Shown here piece after piece: positions 1-8,363 of a stretch of DNA of 11,840 bases. The notes beneath the pieces were generated by a model that worked only from the letters and a program-made list of their open reading frames with translations, searched no databases and had not been told where the DNA came from. Each line of letters starts with the position of its first letter. Position 1 is the stretch's first letter. The stretch is taken from positions 1 to 11,840 of the forward strand of contig JAICSB010000053.1 of NCBI GenBank assembly GCA_025937115.1. The letters are read 5' to 3'. The position numbers were made by a program, and so were the translations under genes. This DNA comes from Pseudonocardiaceae bacterium (GTDB taxonomy: Bacteria > Actinomycetota > Actinomycetes > Mycobacteriales > Pseudonocardiaceae).

Positions 1-72
1 CAAGTGCATCACGGCCACCGAACCCCCACCTCGGTCGCCGAGGCCACCGGGACGCTCGGGCCGGGCACATGA
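1..72 (+). CDS. 3' end of an unidentified upstream gene (partial)
   Basis: The frame beginning at base 1 stays open to a TGA at 70-72 and encodes a 23-residue tail that ends in LGPGT. Nearly every third codon position is G or C, as in the genes further along, so this is probably the C-terminus of a gene that starts before the window. The stop lies 15 nt before the next ATG, which would put the two genes in one transcript. The tail is too short and too low in complexity to assign a family. It could also be non-coding leader that happens to be open. Confidence 0.35.
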   Translation, partial: QVHHGHRTPTSVAEATGTLGPGT

Positions 73-87
73 AATGGAGGTCACAAC

Positions 88-351
88 ATGATGTGGTGGT
101 ACGGCAGCGGAATGAGCGGTTGGGGTTACGCCCTCATGACGCTGGGCATGGTGCTCTTTTGGGCCCTGGTCATTTTCGGGGTAATCGCCCTGGTCCGCTT
201 TCTGGCACGGAACGACCGGCCAACGGCCGCCCGGCCCACCCCGGAACAGTTACTGGCCGAGCGATTCGCCCGCGGCGAGATCGACGAGCACGACTACCAT
301 CAGCGCCTGGATACGCTGCGTGACCGACCCCGACCGGCCGTCAAGCCTTGA
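88..351 (+). CDS. small SHOCT-domain membrane protein
   Basis: This 87-residue protein has a Trp/Met/Gly-rich N-terminus, one strongly hydrophobic segment at about residues 16-38 (ending VIALVRFLARN), and a C-terminal SHOCT motif at about residues 51-75 (TPEQLLAERFARGEIDEHDY...RLDTL). SHOCT (short C-terminal) domains are about 30 residues long and are attached to many bacterial membrane proteins. They are thought to mediate oligomerisation, and no enzymatic role is known. The ATG at 88 is chosen because GGAGG at 76-80 lies 7 nt upstream. A second ATG follows immediately. The gene converges on ackA with only 23 nt between the stops and no visible hairpin terminator. The family call is firm and the cellular role is unknown. 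Confidence 0.88.
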   Translation: MMWWYGSGMSGWGYALMTLGMVLFWALVIFGVIALVRFLARNDRPTAARPTPEQLLAERFARGEIDEHDYHQRLDTLRDRPRPAVKP

Positions 352-374
352 TCGTAGGAGCTGCCCTGGGATGA

Positions 375-1481
375 TCACGGTGGGTATGGGGTGCGGAGTA
401 GCCGGCGGACCTCGTGGGCGATTTGCAGGTCCTCCCGGGCGGTGATCACCAGGGTGCGCGCGGTCGCGCCAGCGGTGGAGATGTCGCCGTCGGCGGGGAC
501 GGTGTCGTTGTGGTGGTCGTCGATGGCGACGCCGAGGAAGCCGAGCCGCTCGGCCGCTCGCCGTCGCACGTCGGGTAAGTGTTCGCCGACACCGCCGGTG
601 AACGCGAGTACGTCCAGGCCTGCGGTGGCCGCGGTCATCGCGGCGATGCCGCCTACGAGCCGGTGGGTGTAGACGTCGAGGGCCAGGATCGCGTCCGGAT
701 CATGGCGCTGGGCCGCGGCCTGGACCTCGCGCATGTCGGCGGTGCCGGCCAGTGCCTTGAGCCCGGAGTCCTGCTCCAAAGCGGTGGCGACCTCATGCGG
801 GGAGAGATGTTCGTGCTCTTCGAGCCAGAGCACGAGGCCGGGGTCGACAGTGCCGGAGCGGGTGGCCATGACCAGGCCCTCCAGCGGGGTGAAACCCATG
901 GTGGTGTCGACGCTGTGGCCGTCGACCACGGCGGCGAGTGAGGCGCCCGCGCCCAGGTGGCAGGTGACGATCCGTAGCCCCTGCAGCGGCCGGTCGAGCA
1001 GCTGCGCGGCACGGTGGGAGCAGTAGGCGTGCGACAGCCCGTGGAAACCGTAGCGGCGGATCGCGTAGCGCTCCCGCCACTGGCGCGGCACCGCGTAGGT
1101 CGCCGCGGCCGCGGGAATGGTGGTGTGAAACGCCGTGTCGAAGCAGCCCACCGCAGCGACGCCGGGCAGTTGCGCGGTGACAGCGTCGAGCGCAGCGAGG
1201 GACTTGGGCTGGTGCAGCGGGGCGAGGTCGGTCAGGTCCGCCAGCTGTGTGCGCACGTCGTCGTCGATGCGCACCGGGCCGGTGAAGCGGGTGCCGCCGT
1301 GGACGATGCGATGCCCCACGGCATCAGGGTCCGGCCAGCCGTGCAGCAGGCCGGCCAGGCCGGCGGTGGCGACCCCGTCGGGTCCGGCCGGGAGGTCCGC
1401 GCTGCGCTCAAGGGCGTCGCTGTCGTCGAGCAGGCGCAGCTTCAAGCTGGACGATCCGGCGTTGACAACGAGCACCCGCAT
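375..1481 (-). CDS. ackA: acetate kinase
   Basis: Acetate kinase converts acetyl-phosphate + ADP to acetate + ATP in the cytosol. The 368-residue product carries the ASKHA-fold acetokinase signatures in order: VVNAGSSSLK at 5-14 (with Asn7), HRIVHGG at 57-63 (Arg58), CFDTAFH at 113-119 (catalytic Asp115), YGFHGLSH at 144-151 (His147), CHLGAGAS at 174-181, TMGFTPLEGLVMATRSG at 194-210 (Arg208), and FTGGVGEH at 294-301 (Glu300). Many homologues have Asn where His301 stands. At 368 aa it is somewhat shorter than the roughly 400-aa proteobacterial and firmicute enzymes. The ATG lies 3 nt after the phosphoketolase stop, so the two are co-transcribed and probably translationally coupled. Phosphoketolase makes the acetyl-phosphate that this enzyme uses to form ATP. 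Confidence 0.96.
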   Translation of the reverse strand: MRVLVVNAGSSSLKLRLLDDSDALERSADLPAGPDGVATAGLAGLLHGWPDPDAVGHRIVHGGTRFTGPVRIDDDVRTQLADLTDLAPLHQPKSLAALDAVTAQLPGVAAVGCFDTAFHTTIPAAAATYAVPRQWRERYAIRRYGFHGLSHAYCSHRAAQLLDRPLQGLRIVTCHLGAGASLAAVVDGHSVDTTMGFTPLEGLVMATRSGTVDPGLVLWLEEHEHLSPHEVATALEQDSGLKALAGTADMREVQAAAQRHDPDAILALDVYTHRLVGGIAAMTAATAGLDVLAFTGGVGEHLPDVRRRAAERLGFLGVAIDDHHNDTVPADGDISTAGATARTLVITAREDLQIAHEVRRLLRTPYPP

Positions 1482-1484
1482 TGG

Positions 1485-3866
1485 TCAGCCCCGGTCTGGC
1501 CAGGTCCAACCAGCGATCGCCGGGTCGTCCTCGCCGTGTTCGCGGGTGTACCGGCGTGCCGCGAGTCGGGCGTCGGACATCTGCTGGCGCAGCACAGCGG
1601 CGCTGCTGCCCAGGAACCCGACACGGTCGATGACGTCCATGACGAGGTGAAAGCGGTCGAGGTCGTTGAGCATCACCATGTCGAATGGGGTGGTCGTCGT
1701 CCCCTCCTCCTTATACCCGCGCACGTGCATGTTTCGGTGGTTGTTTCGCCGGTAGGTCAACCGGTGGATGAGTGACGGGTAGCCGTGGTAAGCGAAGATC
1801 ACCGGCTTGTCGGTGGTGAACAGCGCGTCGAAGTCACGGTCGGACAGCCCGTGCGGGTGCTCGGTGTCAGGCTCCAGGCGCATCAGATCGACGACGTTGA
1901 CAACCCGGACCTTCAGCTCGGGCAGATGAGTGCGCAGGAGCTCAGCGGCGGCCACGGTCTCCAGCGTGGGAGTATCCCCCGCGCAGGCGAGCACCACGTC
2001 CGGTTCACCGTCGGTGTTGCCGGCCCACGGCCAGATCCCCAGCCCGCGGGTGCAGTGCGCGATCGCCTCGTCCATGCTCAGGTAGGTCAGCGCGGGCTGT
2101 TTGCCGGCGACGATGACATTGACGTAATGCCGGCTGCGCAGGCAGTGATCAGCCACCGAGAGCAGGGTGTTGGTGTCCGGTGGCAGGTACACGCGGACGA
2201 CTTCGGCCTTCTTGTTGACCACATGGTCGATGAATCCCGGGTCCTGGTGGGACAGGCCGTTGTGATCCTGACGCCAGACGTGCGAGGACAGCAGGTAGTT
2301 CAGCGATGCGATCGGTGCCCGCCACGGGATGTGCCGGGTGGTCTTGAGCCATTTGGCGTGCTGGTTGAACATCGAGTCGACAATGTGGATGAACGCCTCG
2401 TAGCAATTGAACAGGCCATGGCGCCCGGTGAGCAGGTAGCCCTCCAGCCAGCCCTGGCACAGGTGCTCCGACAGCACCTCCATCACCCGCCCGTCCGGGG
2501 CGAGGTGGTCATCACCGGGCACCGTGGTCGCGTCCCAGGCCCGGTCGGTCGTCTCGAACACGGCCGAAAGCCGGTTGGACGCGGTCTCGTCCGGGCCCAT
2601 GATGCGGAACCGATCCGGGTTGCGGGCGATGATGTCGCGGAGAAAGCCACCCAGGACGCCGGTTGCCGAGCTGGACTCGACGCCGGGGCGCTCCACCACT
2701 ACGGCGAAGTCGCGGAAATCGGGCATCACGAGGTCGCGCAGCAGCCGCCCACCGTTGGCGTGCGGGTTGGCGCTCATCCGCCGGGTCTCCCGCGGCGCAA
2801 GCGCCGCCAGCTCTGGGATCAGCCGCCCGGTGATGTCAAACAGCTCCTCCGGCCGGTAGCTGCGCATCCACTGCTCAAGCAGCGCCCGATGCTCGGGGTT
2901 GCGCCGGGTCTCGGCCAGCGGCACCTGATGGGCGCGAAAGGTGCCCTCGACGGCCACGCCGTCGACCTCCTTGGGGCCGGTCCAGCCCTTCGGGGTGCCC
3001 AACACAATCATCGGCCATGCCGGGCGACCAGTCGGCGTGGCCCCGAGACGGGCAGCGTCCTGGATCCTGGCGATGTCGTCGAGCACCTCATCCAGCGTGG
3101 CCGCGAGCTGCTGATGGACCGAGGCGGGATCGTCGCCGACGACGAAATGCGGTTGGTAGCCGTAGCCGCGCAGCAGCGCCGCGAGCTCGTACTCGGGTAT
3201 GCGGGCCAGCACCGTCGGATTCGCGATCTTGTAACCGTTGAGGTGTAGCACCGGCAGCACCGCGCCGTCGGTCACCGGGTTGAGGAACTTGTTCGAGTGC
3301 CAACTGGCCGCCAGCGGACCGGTCTCCGCCTCCCCATCACCCACCACACACAGCACAAGCAGATCCGGGTTATCGAACGCTGCGCCATAGGCGTGCATCA
3401 GCGCGTAACCCAGTTCGCCACCCTCGTGGATGGATCCGGGCGTCTCGGGCGCGACATGGCTGGGGATGCCGCCGGGGAAGGAGAACTGCCGGAACAGCGC
3501 CCGGAGCCCGTCCTCATCCTGGCCGATCGACGAGTAGACCTCGCTGTAGGTGCCCTCCAGGTACGCGTTGGCCACCAGCCCCGGGCCGCCGTGTCCCGGA
3601 CCGGTCACATACAGCGCGTCGAGATCGCGGTCGGTGATGACCCGGTTCATATGCGCGTACAGCAGGTTCAGCCCCGGCGTCGTCCCCCAGTGCCCCAACA
3701 ACCGTGGCTTGACATGCTCGGCGCGCAGCGGCTTGCGCAGCAACGGATTATCCAGCATATAAATCTGCCCGACCGACAAGTAGTTCGCCGCTCGCCAATA
3801 CGCATCGATCAGCTCAAGGTCCCGCCCGCTGCAGGTCCGGGTCGGCGTCGACTCGGGATGTGTCAC
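1485..3866 (-). CDS. xfp: xylulose-5-phosphate/fructose-6-phosphate phosphoketolase
   Basis: This thiamine-diphosphate enzyme cleaves xylulose-5-P (and often fructose-6-P) with phosphate to acetyl-phosphate plus glyceraldehyde-3-P (or erythrose-4-P). The 793-aa product has the expected length for the family. Visible signatures are GPGHGGPG at about 89-96, the phosphoketolase-specific HEGGELGY at about 147-154, and the ThDP/metal motif GDGEAETGP at 176-184 followed by WHSNKFLNP. The central Pyr domain and C-terminal domain follow ([13 protein letters not shown], then [31 protein letters not shown]). The start is taken as GTG at 3866-3864 because GAGGAG at 3879-3874 lies 7 nt upstream. An in-frame ATG at 3911 would add 15 residues that run through that ribosome site. 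The gene is first in the xfp-ackA operon. The specificity between the two sugar phosphates cannot be read from sequence. Confidence 0.96.
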   Translation of the reverse strand: MTHPESTPTRTCSGRDLELIDAYWRAANYLSVGQIYMLDNPLLRKPLRAEHVKPRLLGHWGTTPGLNLLYAHMNRVITDRDLDALYVTGPGHGGPGLVANAYLEGTYSEVYSSIGQDEDGLRALFRQFSFPGGIPSHVAPETPGSIHEGGELGYALMHAYGAAFDNPDLLVLCVVGDGEAETGPLAASWHSNKFLNPVTDGAVLPVLHLNGYKIANPTVLARIPEYELAALLRGYGYQPHFVVGDDPASVHQQLAATLDEVLDDIARIQDAARLGATPTGRPAWPMIVLGTPKGWTGPKEVDGVAVEGTFRAHQVPLAETRRNPEHRALLEQWMRSYRPEELFDITGRLIPELAALAPRETRRMSANPHANGGRLLRDLVMPDFRDFAVVVERPGVESSSATGVLGGFLRDIIARNPDRFRIMGPDETASNRLSAVFETTDRAWDATTVPGDDHLAPDGRVMEVLSEHLCQGWLEGYLLTGRHGLFNCYEAFIHIVDSMFNQHAKWLKTTRHIPWRAPIASLNYLLSSHVWRQDHNGLSHQDPGFIDHVVNKKAEVVRVYLPPDTNTLLSVADHCLRSRHYVNVIVAGKQPALTYLSMDEAIAHCTRGLGIWPWAGNTDGEPDVVLACAGDTPTLETVAAAELLRTHLPELKVRVVNVVDLMRLEPDTEHPHGLSDRDFDALFTTDKPVIFAYHGYPSLIHRLTYRRNNHRNMHVRGYKEEGTTTTPFDMVMLNDLDRFHLVMDVIDRVGFLGSSAAVLRQQMSDARLAARRYTREHGEDDPAIAGWTWPDRG

Positions 3867-3873
3867 AAGGTGG

Positions 3874-3879
3874 CTCCTC
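3874..3879 (-). promoter_or_regulatory. ribosome binding site of xfp (GAGGAG)
   Basis: On the minus strand GAGGAG is separated by CCACCTT (7 nt) from the GTG at 3866. This is near-ideal spacing and decides the phosphoketolase start in favour of GTG over the upstream in-frame ATG at 3911. Confidence 0.8.
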
Positions 3880-3954
3880 GTCAGGCCGACGACAGGCGCC
3901 GTCGAGTGCACAACGGCCTGGACCCGTTCTTAGTTGACCTTGGTACGTCCACCG

Positions 3955-3991
3955 CGGTGACGCAACACCCGCGGTGTGAACGGTGTGTCAC
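3955..3991. promoter_or_regulatory. repeat cluster upstream of xfp, possible operator
   Basis: About 90-125 nt upstream of the xfp start lies a cluster of small repeats. A perfect hairpin ACACC-CGC-GGTGT is at 3965-3977. GGTGTG is repeated directly at 3973-3978 and 3982-3987. Flanking GGTGAC (3956-3961) and GTCAC (3987-3991) form an outer inverted pair. The cluster lies in the 215-nt gap between the stop of the preceding minus-strand reading frame (4082) and xfp, where a promoter and operator are expected. I cannot name a regulator, and no convincing -35/-10 pair was found. Confidence 0.3.
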
Positions 3992-4081
3992 TACCGGAAG
4001 CCTTCCCCGCCGCGCCGGGCGCCGCCCTGCTCGTGTCCGGTGTCGGCGCCACATCGCGTGGCGGTGGGCCCATGGCACCGG

Positions 4082-4249
4082 TCACTGGTAGGTGGCGTCA
4101 TCGAGGGTGAACCGGATGAACTCCTCGTCCGCGCAGTGGTCCGGGCAGTGCCACCACCCGGCGCGGCAGGTGGTTGGGAGGGTGAACCCGTCGAAAGTTT
4201 CCTCCGGGCCGTTCAGGAGGGCGGTGAAGAGGTGCTCCGACCCGGCCAA
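4082..4249 (-). CDS. small Cys/His-rich protein, unknown (possibly the 3' part of a chimeric gene)
   Basis: A minus-strand frame ends at TGA 4084-4082 and encodes HLFTALLNGPEETFDGF..., then a compact cluster C-x5-HC-x2-HC within TCRAGWWHCPDHCADEE, ending FIRFTLDDATYQ. Its codons are almost all G/C-ending, which supports real coding. The spacing of four potential thiol/imidazole ligand groups suggests metal binding, but I recognise no family. The first plausible start is TTG at 4249-4247 (55 aa) without a good ribosome site. The frame is open back to a stop at 4324-4322, but that upstream part does not look like protein. It overlaps, in another frame, the truncated PNPOx-like start at 4367-4236. 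The start and integrity of the gene are therefore uncertain. Confidence 0.45.
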   Translation of the reverse strand: MAGSEHLFTALLNGPEETFDGFTLPTTCRAGWWHCPDHCADEEFIRFTLDDATYQ

Positions 4250-4367
4250 TGCTCGCGGTCGCCAGCAATGCGAGGCAGGTGTCCCGCTCGAGGCTCTCGA
4301 TTGCGCGCTCCCGATCAGTCGTCACCCAGCTGCGCTCGGAGTCCACAGTGTCACGGCGGTCCGTCAC
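4236..4367 (-). pseudogene. 5' remnant of a pyridoxamine-5'-phosphate-oxidase-like protein
   Basis: On the minus strand the frame from GTG 4367 (or GTG 4325) reads ...TTDRERAIESLERDTC, then LALLATASIGRVG. The pattern (S/E)LxRDxCLxLLAxxxxGRVG is the typical first helix and first strand of the small actinobacterial PNPOx-like flavin/F420 split-barrel proteins, which are usually about 130-150 aa. After the GRVG at about 4236 the frame turns into Arg/Pro-rich nonsense (residues such as HRPPERPGG) and no split-barrel strands follow. Only the first ~30-45 residues are therefore left. The continuing coding signal is in a different frame (4249-4082) and does not resemble the rest of a PNPOx domain. 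A deletion with fusion, or a frameshift in a divergent relative, would both explain this. Confidence 0.5.
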
Positions 4368-4373
4368 CGGACC
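4358..4373. repeat. perfect inverted repeat GGTCCG-tcac-CGGACC
   Basis: A 6-bp perfect stem with a 4-nt loop spans 4358-4373. It overlaps the possible upstream GTG start of the PNPOx-like remnant (4367). No T-tract follows on either strand, so it is not a good intrinsic terminator. It could be an operator or a leader hairpin. Confidence 0.35.
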
Positions 4374-4573
4374 AGCATCACACGATCCGACCGCGGGCCA
4401 GACCTCACGCCGCCATGCCACCGGCGTAGGCCGCCCGCCTCTCTCCGATACCTGCACGCCTCGTCGCCAAGAGCGCATCGGTGGTCAGCGGCATTTGAAC
4501 CTGCTCACCTGGGACGTTCTGCTCTGCCGCCGGGGCAGCCTGCCGGACAGTCCCACGAACGGCGGCACCGGGT
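4374..4573. other. intergenic region after the SPFH gene
   Basis: No frame here has convincing coding character. The only structure seen is a weak 5-bp hairpin CTGCC-gccgg-GGCAG at 4524-4538, just downstream of the SPFH stop on the minus strand, with no T-run. It might act as a poor factor-independent terminator for the nitric oxide reductase operon, but it is not strong. Confidence 0.3.
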
Positions 4574-5395
4574 TCAAGTCGACGATGAGTTGGGGTCCGT
4601 TGCGTTGTGTGGTGGCGCCGTAGTGGGGGGGAATTGCTGGGCGCCGTCGAGGAAGGGCCGGACCAGCTCGAGAGGTAGCGGGAAGACGATGGTGGAGTTC
4701 TGGCCCGTACCGAGCCCGAGCTCGAGTAGCGTCTGCAGGTAGCGGAGTTGCAGTGCCGCCGGGGAGCGACTGAGAACCTCCGACGCGTCGTGTAGTCGGT
4801 GGGATGCCTGGAACTCGCCCTCGGCGTTGATGATCTTGGCCCGTCGTTCCCGCTCAGCTTCGGCTTGTCGGGCCATCGCCCGCTGCATCGCCTCCGGAAT
4901 CTCCACGTCTTTGATTTCGACTGTGGTGACCTTGATGCCCCACGGTTCGGTTTGTTCGTCGATGATCTTGCGGAGGCTCTTGTTGAGTTGGTCCCGCTCG
5001 GCCAGCAAGGTGTCGAGATCGGCGCGCCCTAAGACCGACCGCAGGGTGGTTTGGGCGATCTGGGAGGTGGCGACCGGGTAGGCCTCGACTTCGGTGATGG
5101 CCAGCCGCGGGTCGACCACCCGGAAGTAGGCGACCGCGTTCACCCGGGCCGGGACATTGTCGCGGGTGATGACTTCTTGCGGCGGTATGGTCAGCGTTAC
5201 GGTGCGTAGGTCGACGCGAATCATCCGGTCCACCAGCGGTATGAGCGCGACCAGCCCAGGGCCGCGTAACGGGCGGAGCCGCCCGAGCCGGAAGAGCACC
5301 CCGCGTTGGTACTCGCGGAGCACTCGCAAGTTTGCGATCTGGATCGCGACGGCCATCGCGATGATGCTGAGGACGATCACGGGAGTGCCGGTCAT
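4574..5395 (-). CDS. SPFH/Band 7 (stomatin-like, slipin) membrane protein
   Basis: The 273-residue protein has one N-terminal membrane segment (about 4-22, [19 protein letters not shown]) and then a stomatin-type SPFH domain. Landmarks are [89 protein letters not shown] and the coiled-coil-forming segment [18 protein letters not shown]. The tail after about residue 255 is Pro/Asn/Ser-rich and probably disordered. Stomatins form membrane-attached oligomeric cages or scaffolds and often pair with a NfeD-like partner or a protease. No NfeD is seen here. The start is set by an ATGA overlap with the preceding gene (ATG 5395-5393, TGA 5394-5392), which makes translational coupling likely. It is the last gene of the norB run, so a role in organising or policing that membrane complex is a reasonable inference. 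Confidence 0.92.
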   Translation of the reverse strand: MTGTPVIVLSIIAMAVAIQIANLRVLREYQRGVLFRLGRLRPLRGPGLVALIPLVDRMIRVDLRTVTLTIPPQEVITRDNVPARVNAVAYFRVVDPRLAITEVEAYPVATSQIAQTTLRSVLGRADLDTLLAERDQLNKSLRKIIDEQTEPWGIKVTTVEIKDVEIPEAMQRAMARQAEAERERRAKIINAEGEFQASHRLHDASEVLSRSPAALQLRYLQTLLELGLGTGQNSTIVFPLPLELVRPFLDGAQQFPPTTAPPHNATDPNSSST

Positions 5396-6039
5396 CGGCG
5401 CCCCGGTCGGGTGTTTGACCACCGCGTCGGCGAGCCCCATCGACTTCGGGATGCCGAAGCGCTGTCCGCGGGCGGGGCTGCCGTTCGGTCGGAGGGGGTG
5501 AGTCGCAGCCCGGTGGAGGGAGTGGGGTCGGGGAAGCCGGCCGGGGTGTGCCGCAGGTGGTCTAAGAAGCGCCAGCCCAGCACACCGGTAAGGGCCAGTG
5601 GCGCGGCGAGAACGGCGAGCGGGATCAGAGTGTGGTGGCGTGTCACCTCGACCACGAGGATCAGCGCGGCGAGGCCTATCAGCATCAGCGCGAGTCCGCG
5701 GTGGAACCGGCCGGCTTCGGAGTGCGGCCAGGGGTCGAGGGCGCGGACGATCTCCCGTCCGTGCGGGGAGCTGGTGCAGTCCGCCTTGGCCGGGCAGGCG
5801 TTGCACACGCTGGGCTTGGCGCGGTAGCGCACCATCCGGCGGTCGGGGTCGAACTCGGCCGGCCACAGCCACTCGTCGCGGGGGCATACCCAGGCGTCGT
5901 GTTGGGGGTGGTAGCGGAACCCGGCAGTGCGGTACCGGTCGGAACGTTTGTGAGCGTGGCGTGCGAGCCGGTCCAAGGCTACGGCTGCGCCGAGCAGAAA
6001 GATCGCGTAGCCGGCGGCCAGGATCACCTCGGGGTTCAT
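5392..6039 (-). CDS. membrane protein with C-x26-CxxC-x5-C cytosolic segment, unknown function
   Basis: This is a 215-aa protein with hydrophobic segments at about 5-24, 114-132 and 138-156. Between the first two is a hydrophilic loop (about 25-113) holding Cys52, Cys79, Cys82 and Cys88 in the context [11 protein letters not shown] ... [19 protein letters not shown], then [22 protein letters not shown]. Four cysteines spaced this way look like a zinc site. The loop resembles the Cys-rich stretch found in IS1182-type DDE transposases (Y-x-C-P ... C-x-x-C-P-x-x-x-x-C-T), but no DDE catalytic core is present and the rest is membrane protein. The C-terminal ~50 residues are Pro/Ser/Arg-rich. The ATG (6039-6037) overlaps the norB stop (6038-6036) as ATGA, and its own stop overlaps the SPFH start in the same way, so the three are one translation-coupled unit. 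I do not recognise a named family. It may be an accessory or assembly factor of the reductase. Confidence 0.85.
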   Translation of the reverse strand: MNPEVILAAGYAIFLLGAAVALDRLARHAHKRSDRYRTAGFRYHPQHDAWVCPRDEWLWPAEFDPDRRMVRYRAKPSVCNACPAKADCTSSPHGREIVRALDPWPHSEAGRFHRGLALMLIGLAALILVVEVTRHHTLIPLAVLAAPLALTGVLGWRFLDHLRHTPAGFPDPTPSTGLRLTPSDRTAAPPADSASASRSRWGSPTRWSNTRPGRR

Positions 6040-8331
6040 CGGGCGCGCGTTTCCTGGGGCTCGGGGACCGGTTCGCTGATGTCGGTGAACAGCACGTCCT
6101 CGGGTTCCTCCATGGTGACCGTGGTCCCGGTGTGGCGGACGCCGAGCCAGCAGATCCACAGGAATGGCAACACCCCGCCGGCGATGAACACCACGTCGCC
6201 GGGCAGCCGTAGCCACTCCAGCACACCGTTCGTGGGGTTGTTGATGAACTTCAGCGAACGGGCTTCGAAGTAGCCCTTGTCGACCGATTCGTACAACTGG
6301 GCGATGCCCAGCGGGAGCAGGGTCGCGAAGCACATCCAGGCCAGGCCGATGTTCAACGACCAGAACGAGATCTTGGCGAGCCGGTCGGGCCACCGTTGGG
6401 GGGGAATGAGGTAGCGCAGGCAGAACAATCCCAGACCGACGGCGAACATGCCGTACACGCCCATCATCGAGGCGTGCGCGTGGTTGGCGGTCAGCGCGGT
6501 GCCGATCTCGTAGTAGGACACGATCGGCAGATTCACCAGGAAGCCGAAAATGCCCGCACCCAGGAAGTTCCAGAACCCGACGGCGACCAGGAACATCACG
6601 GCCCACCGATGCGGGAAGGGGGTCGTGGACTTGGCCTCCTGGCGGGCGCCGAGCTGTAGGAAGCTCCACGCCTCGACGGTGAGGAAGGTCAGCGGGAGGA
6701 CTTCGAAGGCGGAGAAGAACGCGCCCAGAGCCATGTGCTCGGCCGGCTCACCAGAGAAATAAAGGTGGTGCATGGTGCCGACCACGCCGCCGACCGAGTA
6801 CAAGACGATGTCGAGGTAGATGACGGTCAGCGCGACCCGTTCCCGGATGACGCCGAGCATGACGAAGACGTAGGCGACCATCACGGTGGTGAACAGCTCC
6901 AGGAAGTCCTCCACCCACAGGTGCACAACCCAGAACCGCCAGAAGTCCGCGGTGGTGAAGTTGTCGGCGGCGTTGGCGAGCAGCCCGACCGCGTAGAAGG
7001 CCGGGATCGCCAACGCAGCGAGGAAGAACAGCCACGGCATGTTTCCGCCATGTTCGCGGGAAAGGCGCCCCCGCAGGCCTCGGTAGAGGATGAACGTCCA
7101 CAGGAACAGGCCGACGATCAGGAGCAGTTGCCAGAACCGGGCCAGGTCGAGGTATTCGAAGCCCTGCGCTCCGAACCAGGACCCCACTGCGGGCAGCGAG
7201 CCGCGCAGGCCGAGGAACTCCCCGGTCAGGCTGCCGGCCACCACCACGACCAGCGCGCCGAGCAGGGCGTAGGACAGCCGGTGCTGCCCGCGTGGCTCCC
7301 GACCGGCGATGATGGGGGTCAAGAAGATGCCGGTCGCGAGGAACGCCGCCGCCACCCAAAAGATCGATAGCTGCACATGCCAGGTGCGGACCAGGTTGTA
7401 GGGCAGCAACCTGGCCAAGTCGATACCGAAAAAGTTCGACACGTCCGCCCGGTAATGCTGCGACGCGGCACCGACCAGGGTTTGCACCAGGAAGAGCAGC
7501 GCGACCACCAGGAAGAACCAGCCGGTGGACCGCTGCGCGGGAGTCACCGCCACCTCCCCTGGGGGGCGGAATGAGATCGACTCGGCTTGCCGGCCGCGCC
7601 AGCCGAGGCGGTCGCCCCACCGGCCGAACGCTGCGAACAGCGCACCGATCCCGCCCAGCAGGGCGATCAGCGACAGCACGCTCCACACCACGACGTTCGC
7701 GGTCGGCCCGTTGCCGACCAGCGGTTCGGGCGGCCAGGAGTTGGTGTAGGAGTAGTTCTTACCCGGCCGGTGCGCCGCAGCCGCCCATGCCGACCAGGAA
7801 AAGAACGCGGTCATGTCGTGGACGTCGCCAGCGCTGGTGATCAGCTGCGGTCGCAAACCCTTGCTGGTTGTCGGGTCACCGAAATAGCTGCCGTAGTAGT
7901 CCTGCAACGCGGTGAATGCGCGGGCCTGGGCGTCGGTGTAGACCAAGCGCGGCTTGAAAGTCGTTGATCACCAGCTGCCGGGCATTGTCCGAGCCCTGCC
8001 CGGCATACGTAGACTGCACCGACAACGCCGCCCGACGCAGGTAGTCCGCGGTGAAATCCGGGCCCAGATAGGCGCCATGGCCGAAGACGGATCCATACTC
8101 CATCAGTCCGTTGCCGAGGAACACCTGCTGCCCTCGACTGATCTCCTCACCGGTGAACAACACCTGCCCAGAGGTCGACACCACCTGCGTGGGGATCGGT
8201 GGCTCGTCGACGTAGGTCCGGTAGGCGAGCAGACCCAGGATGAGAAATCCGAACAGCACCACCACACCCACCGCCTGCAACCAGACGCGGGAGACCATCA
8301 GACCGCGCCGTGCCGGCGACCCCACCGCCAT
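6036..8331 (-). pseudogene. norB: quinol-dependent nitric oxide reductase, frame interrupted once
   Basis: qNOR reduces 2 NO to N2O in the cytoplasmic membrane with electrons from quinol. Reading through one +1 shift gives 764 aa, the normal qNOR length. The N-terminal part (8331 to about 7957) has a membrane anchor at about 20-38 and the qNOR-type periplasmic domain (EISRGQQVFLGNG, FGHGAYLGPDFTADYL). From 7955 on it continues KPRLVYTDAQARAF and then the 12-helix oxidase-like core. All haem and iron ligands are present: His318 (RTWHVQL), His470 and Glu474 (VVHLWVEDFLE), His521/522 (TMHHLYF), His617 and His619 (NHAHASMMG). The frame breaks at codon 125, where GACTTTCAAG stands for the expected GACTTCAAG. 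One extra base in a T run, a sequencing error or programmed slippage would each explain it. The ATG at 8331 has GAGG 9 nt upstream. Without a frame change, only a TTG at 7946 could start the core alone. Confidence 0.9.
7953..7960 (-). other. frame-break site in norB (TTT-C-AAG)
   Basis: On the minus strand the codons GAC TTT are followed by C AAG CCG CGC. The upstream frame continues as QAALGLHRR, which has no family resemblance, while skipping one base gives D-F-K-P-R-L-V-Y-T, exactly what qNOR needs. The P-site codon TTT can re-pair with TTC after a one-base forward slip, and the extra base can equally be any of the three T's (plus-strand A's at 7957-7959). Confidence 0.85.
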
Positions 8332-8337
8332 CCTGGG

Positions 8338-8344
8338 CCCCCTC
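8338..8344 (-). promoter_or_regulatory. ribosome binding site of norB (GAGGGGG)
   Basis: GAGGGGG on the minus strand is followed by CCCAGG and then the ATG at 8331. It selects that ATG over the in-frame TTG at 8346, which lies upstream of the purine-rich tract. Confidence 0.65.
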
Positions 8345-8363
8345 AATCACGGAGATCAGTGGC

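Noticed and set aside
1014..1775. Long plus-strand open frame opposite ackA and the end of xfp
   Set aside because: It is antisense to two certain genes in a high-GC genome, encodes no recognisable domain, and spans their junction.
1785..3248. 487-codon plus-strand open frame opposite xfp
   Set aside because: A mirror frame of the phosphoketolase gene. Its composition (Val/Gly/Arg/His-rich) reflects the complementary codons, and no family is visible.
3867..3911. ATG at 3911 as the xfp start
   Set aside because: The 15 extra codons would cover the near-perfect GAGGAG ribosome site, which serves the GTG at 3866.
4490..4585. tRNA T-arm-like GGTTCAAGTC at 4571 and its inverted counterpart TTTGAACC at 4494
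   Set aside because: The flanking bases do not form the 5-bp T stem, and no acceptor, D or anticodon arms could be built on either strand.
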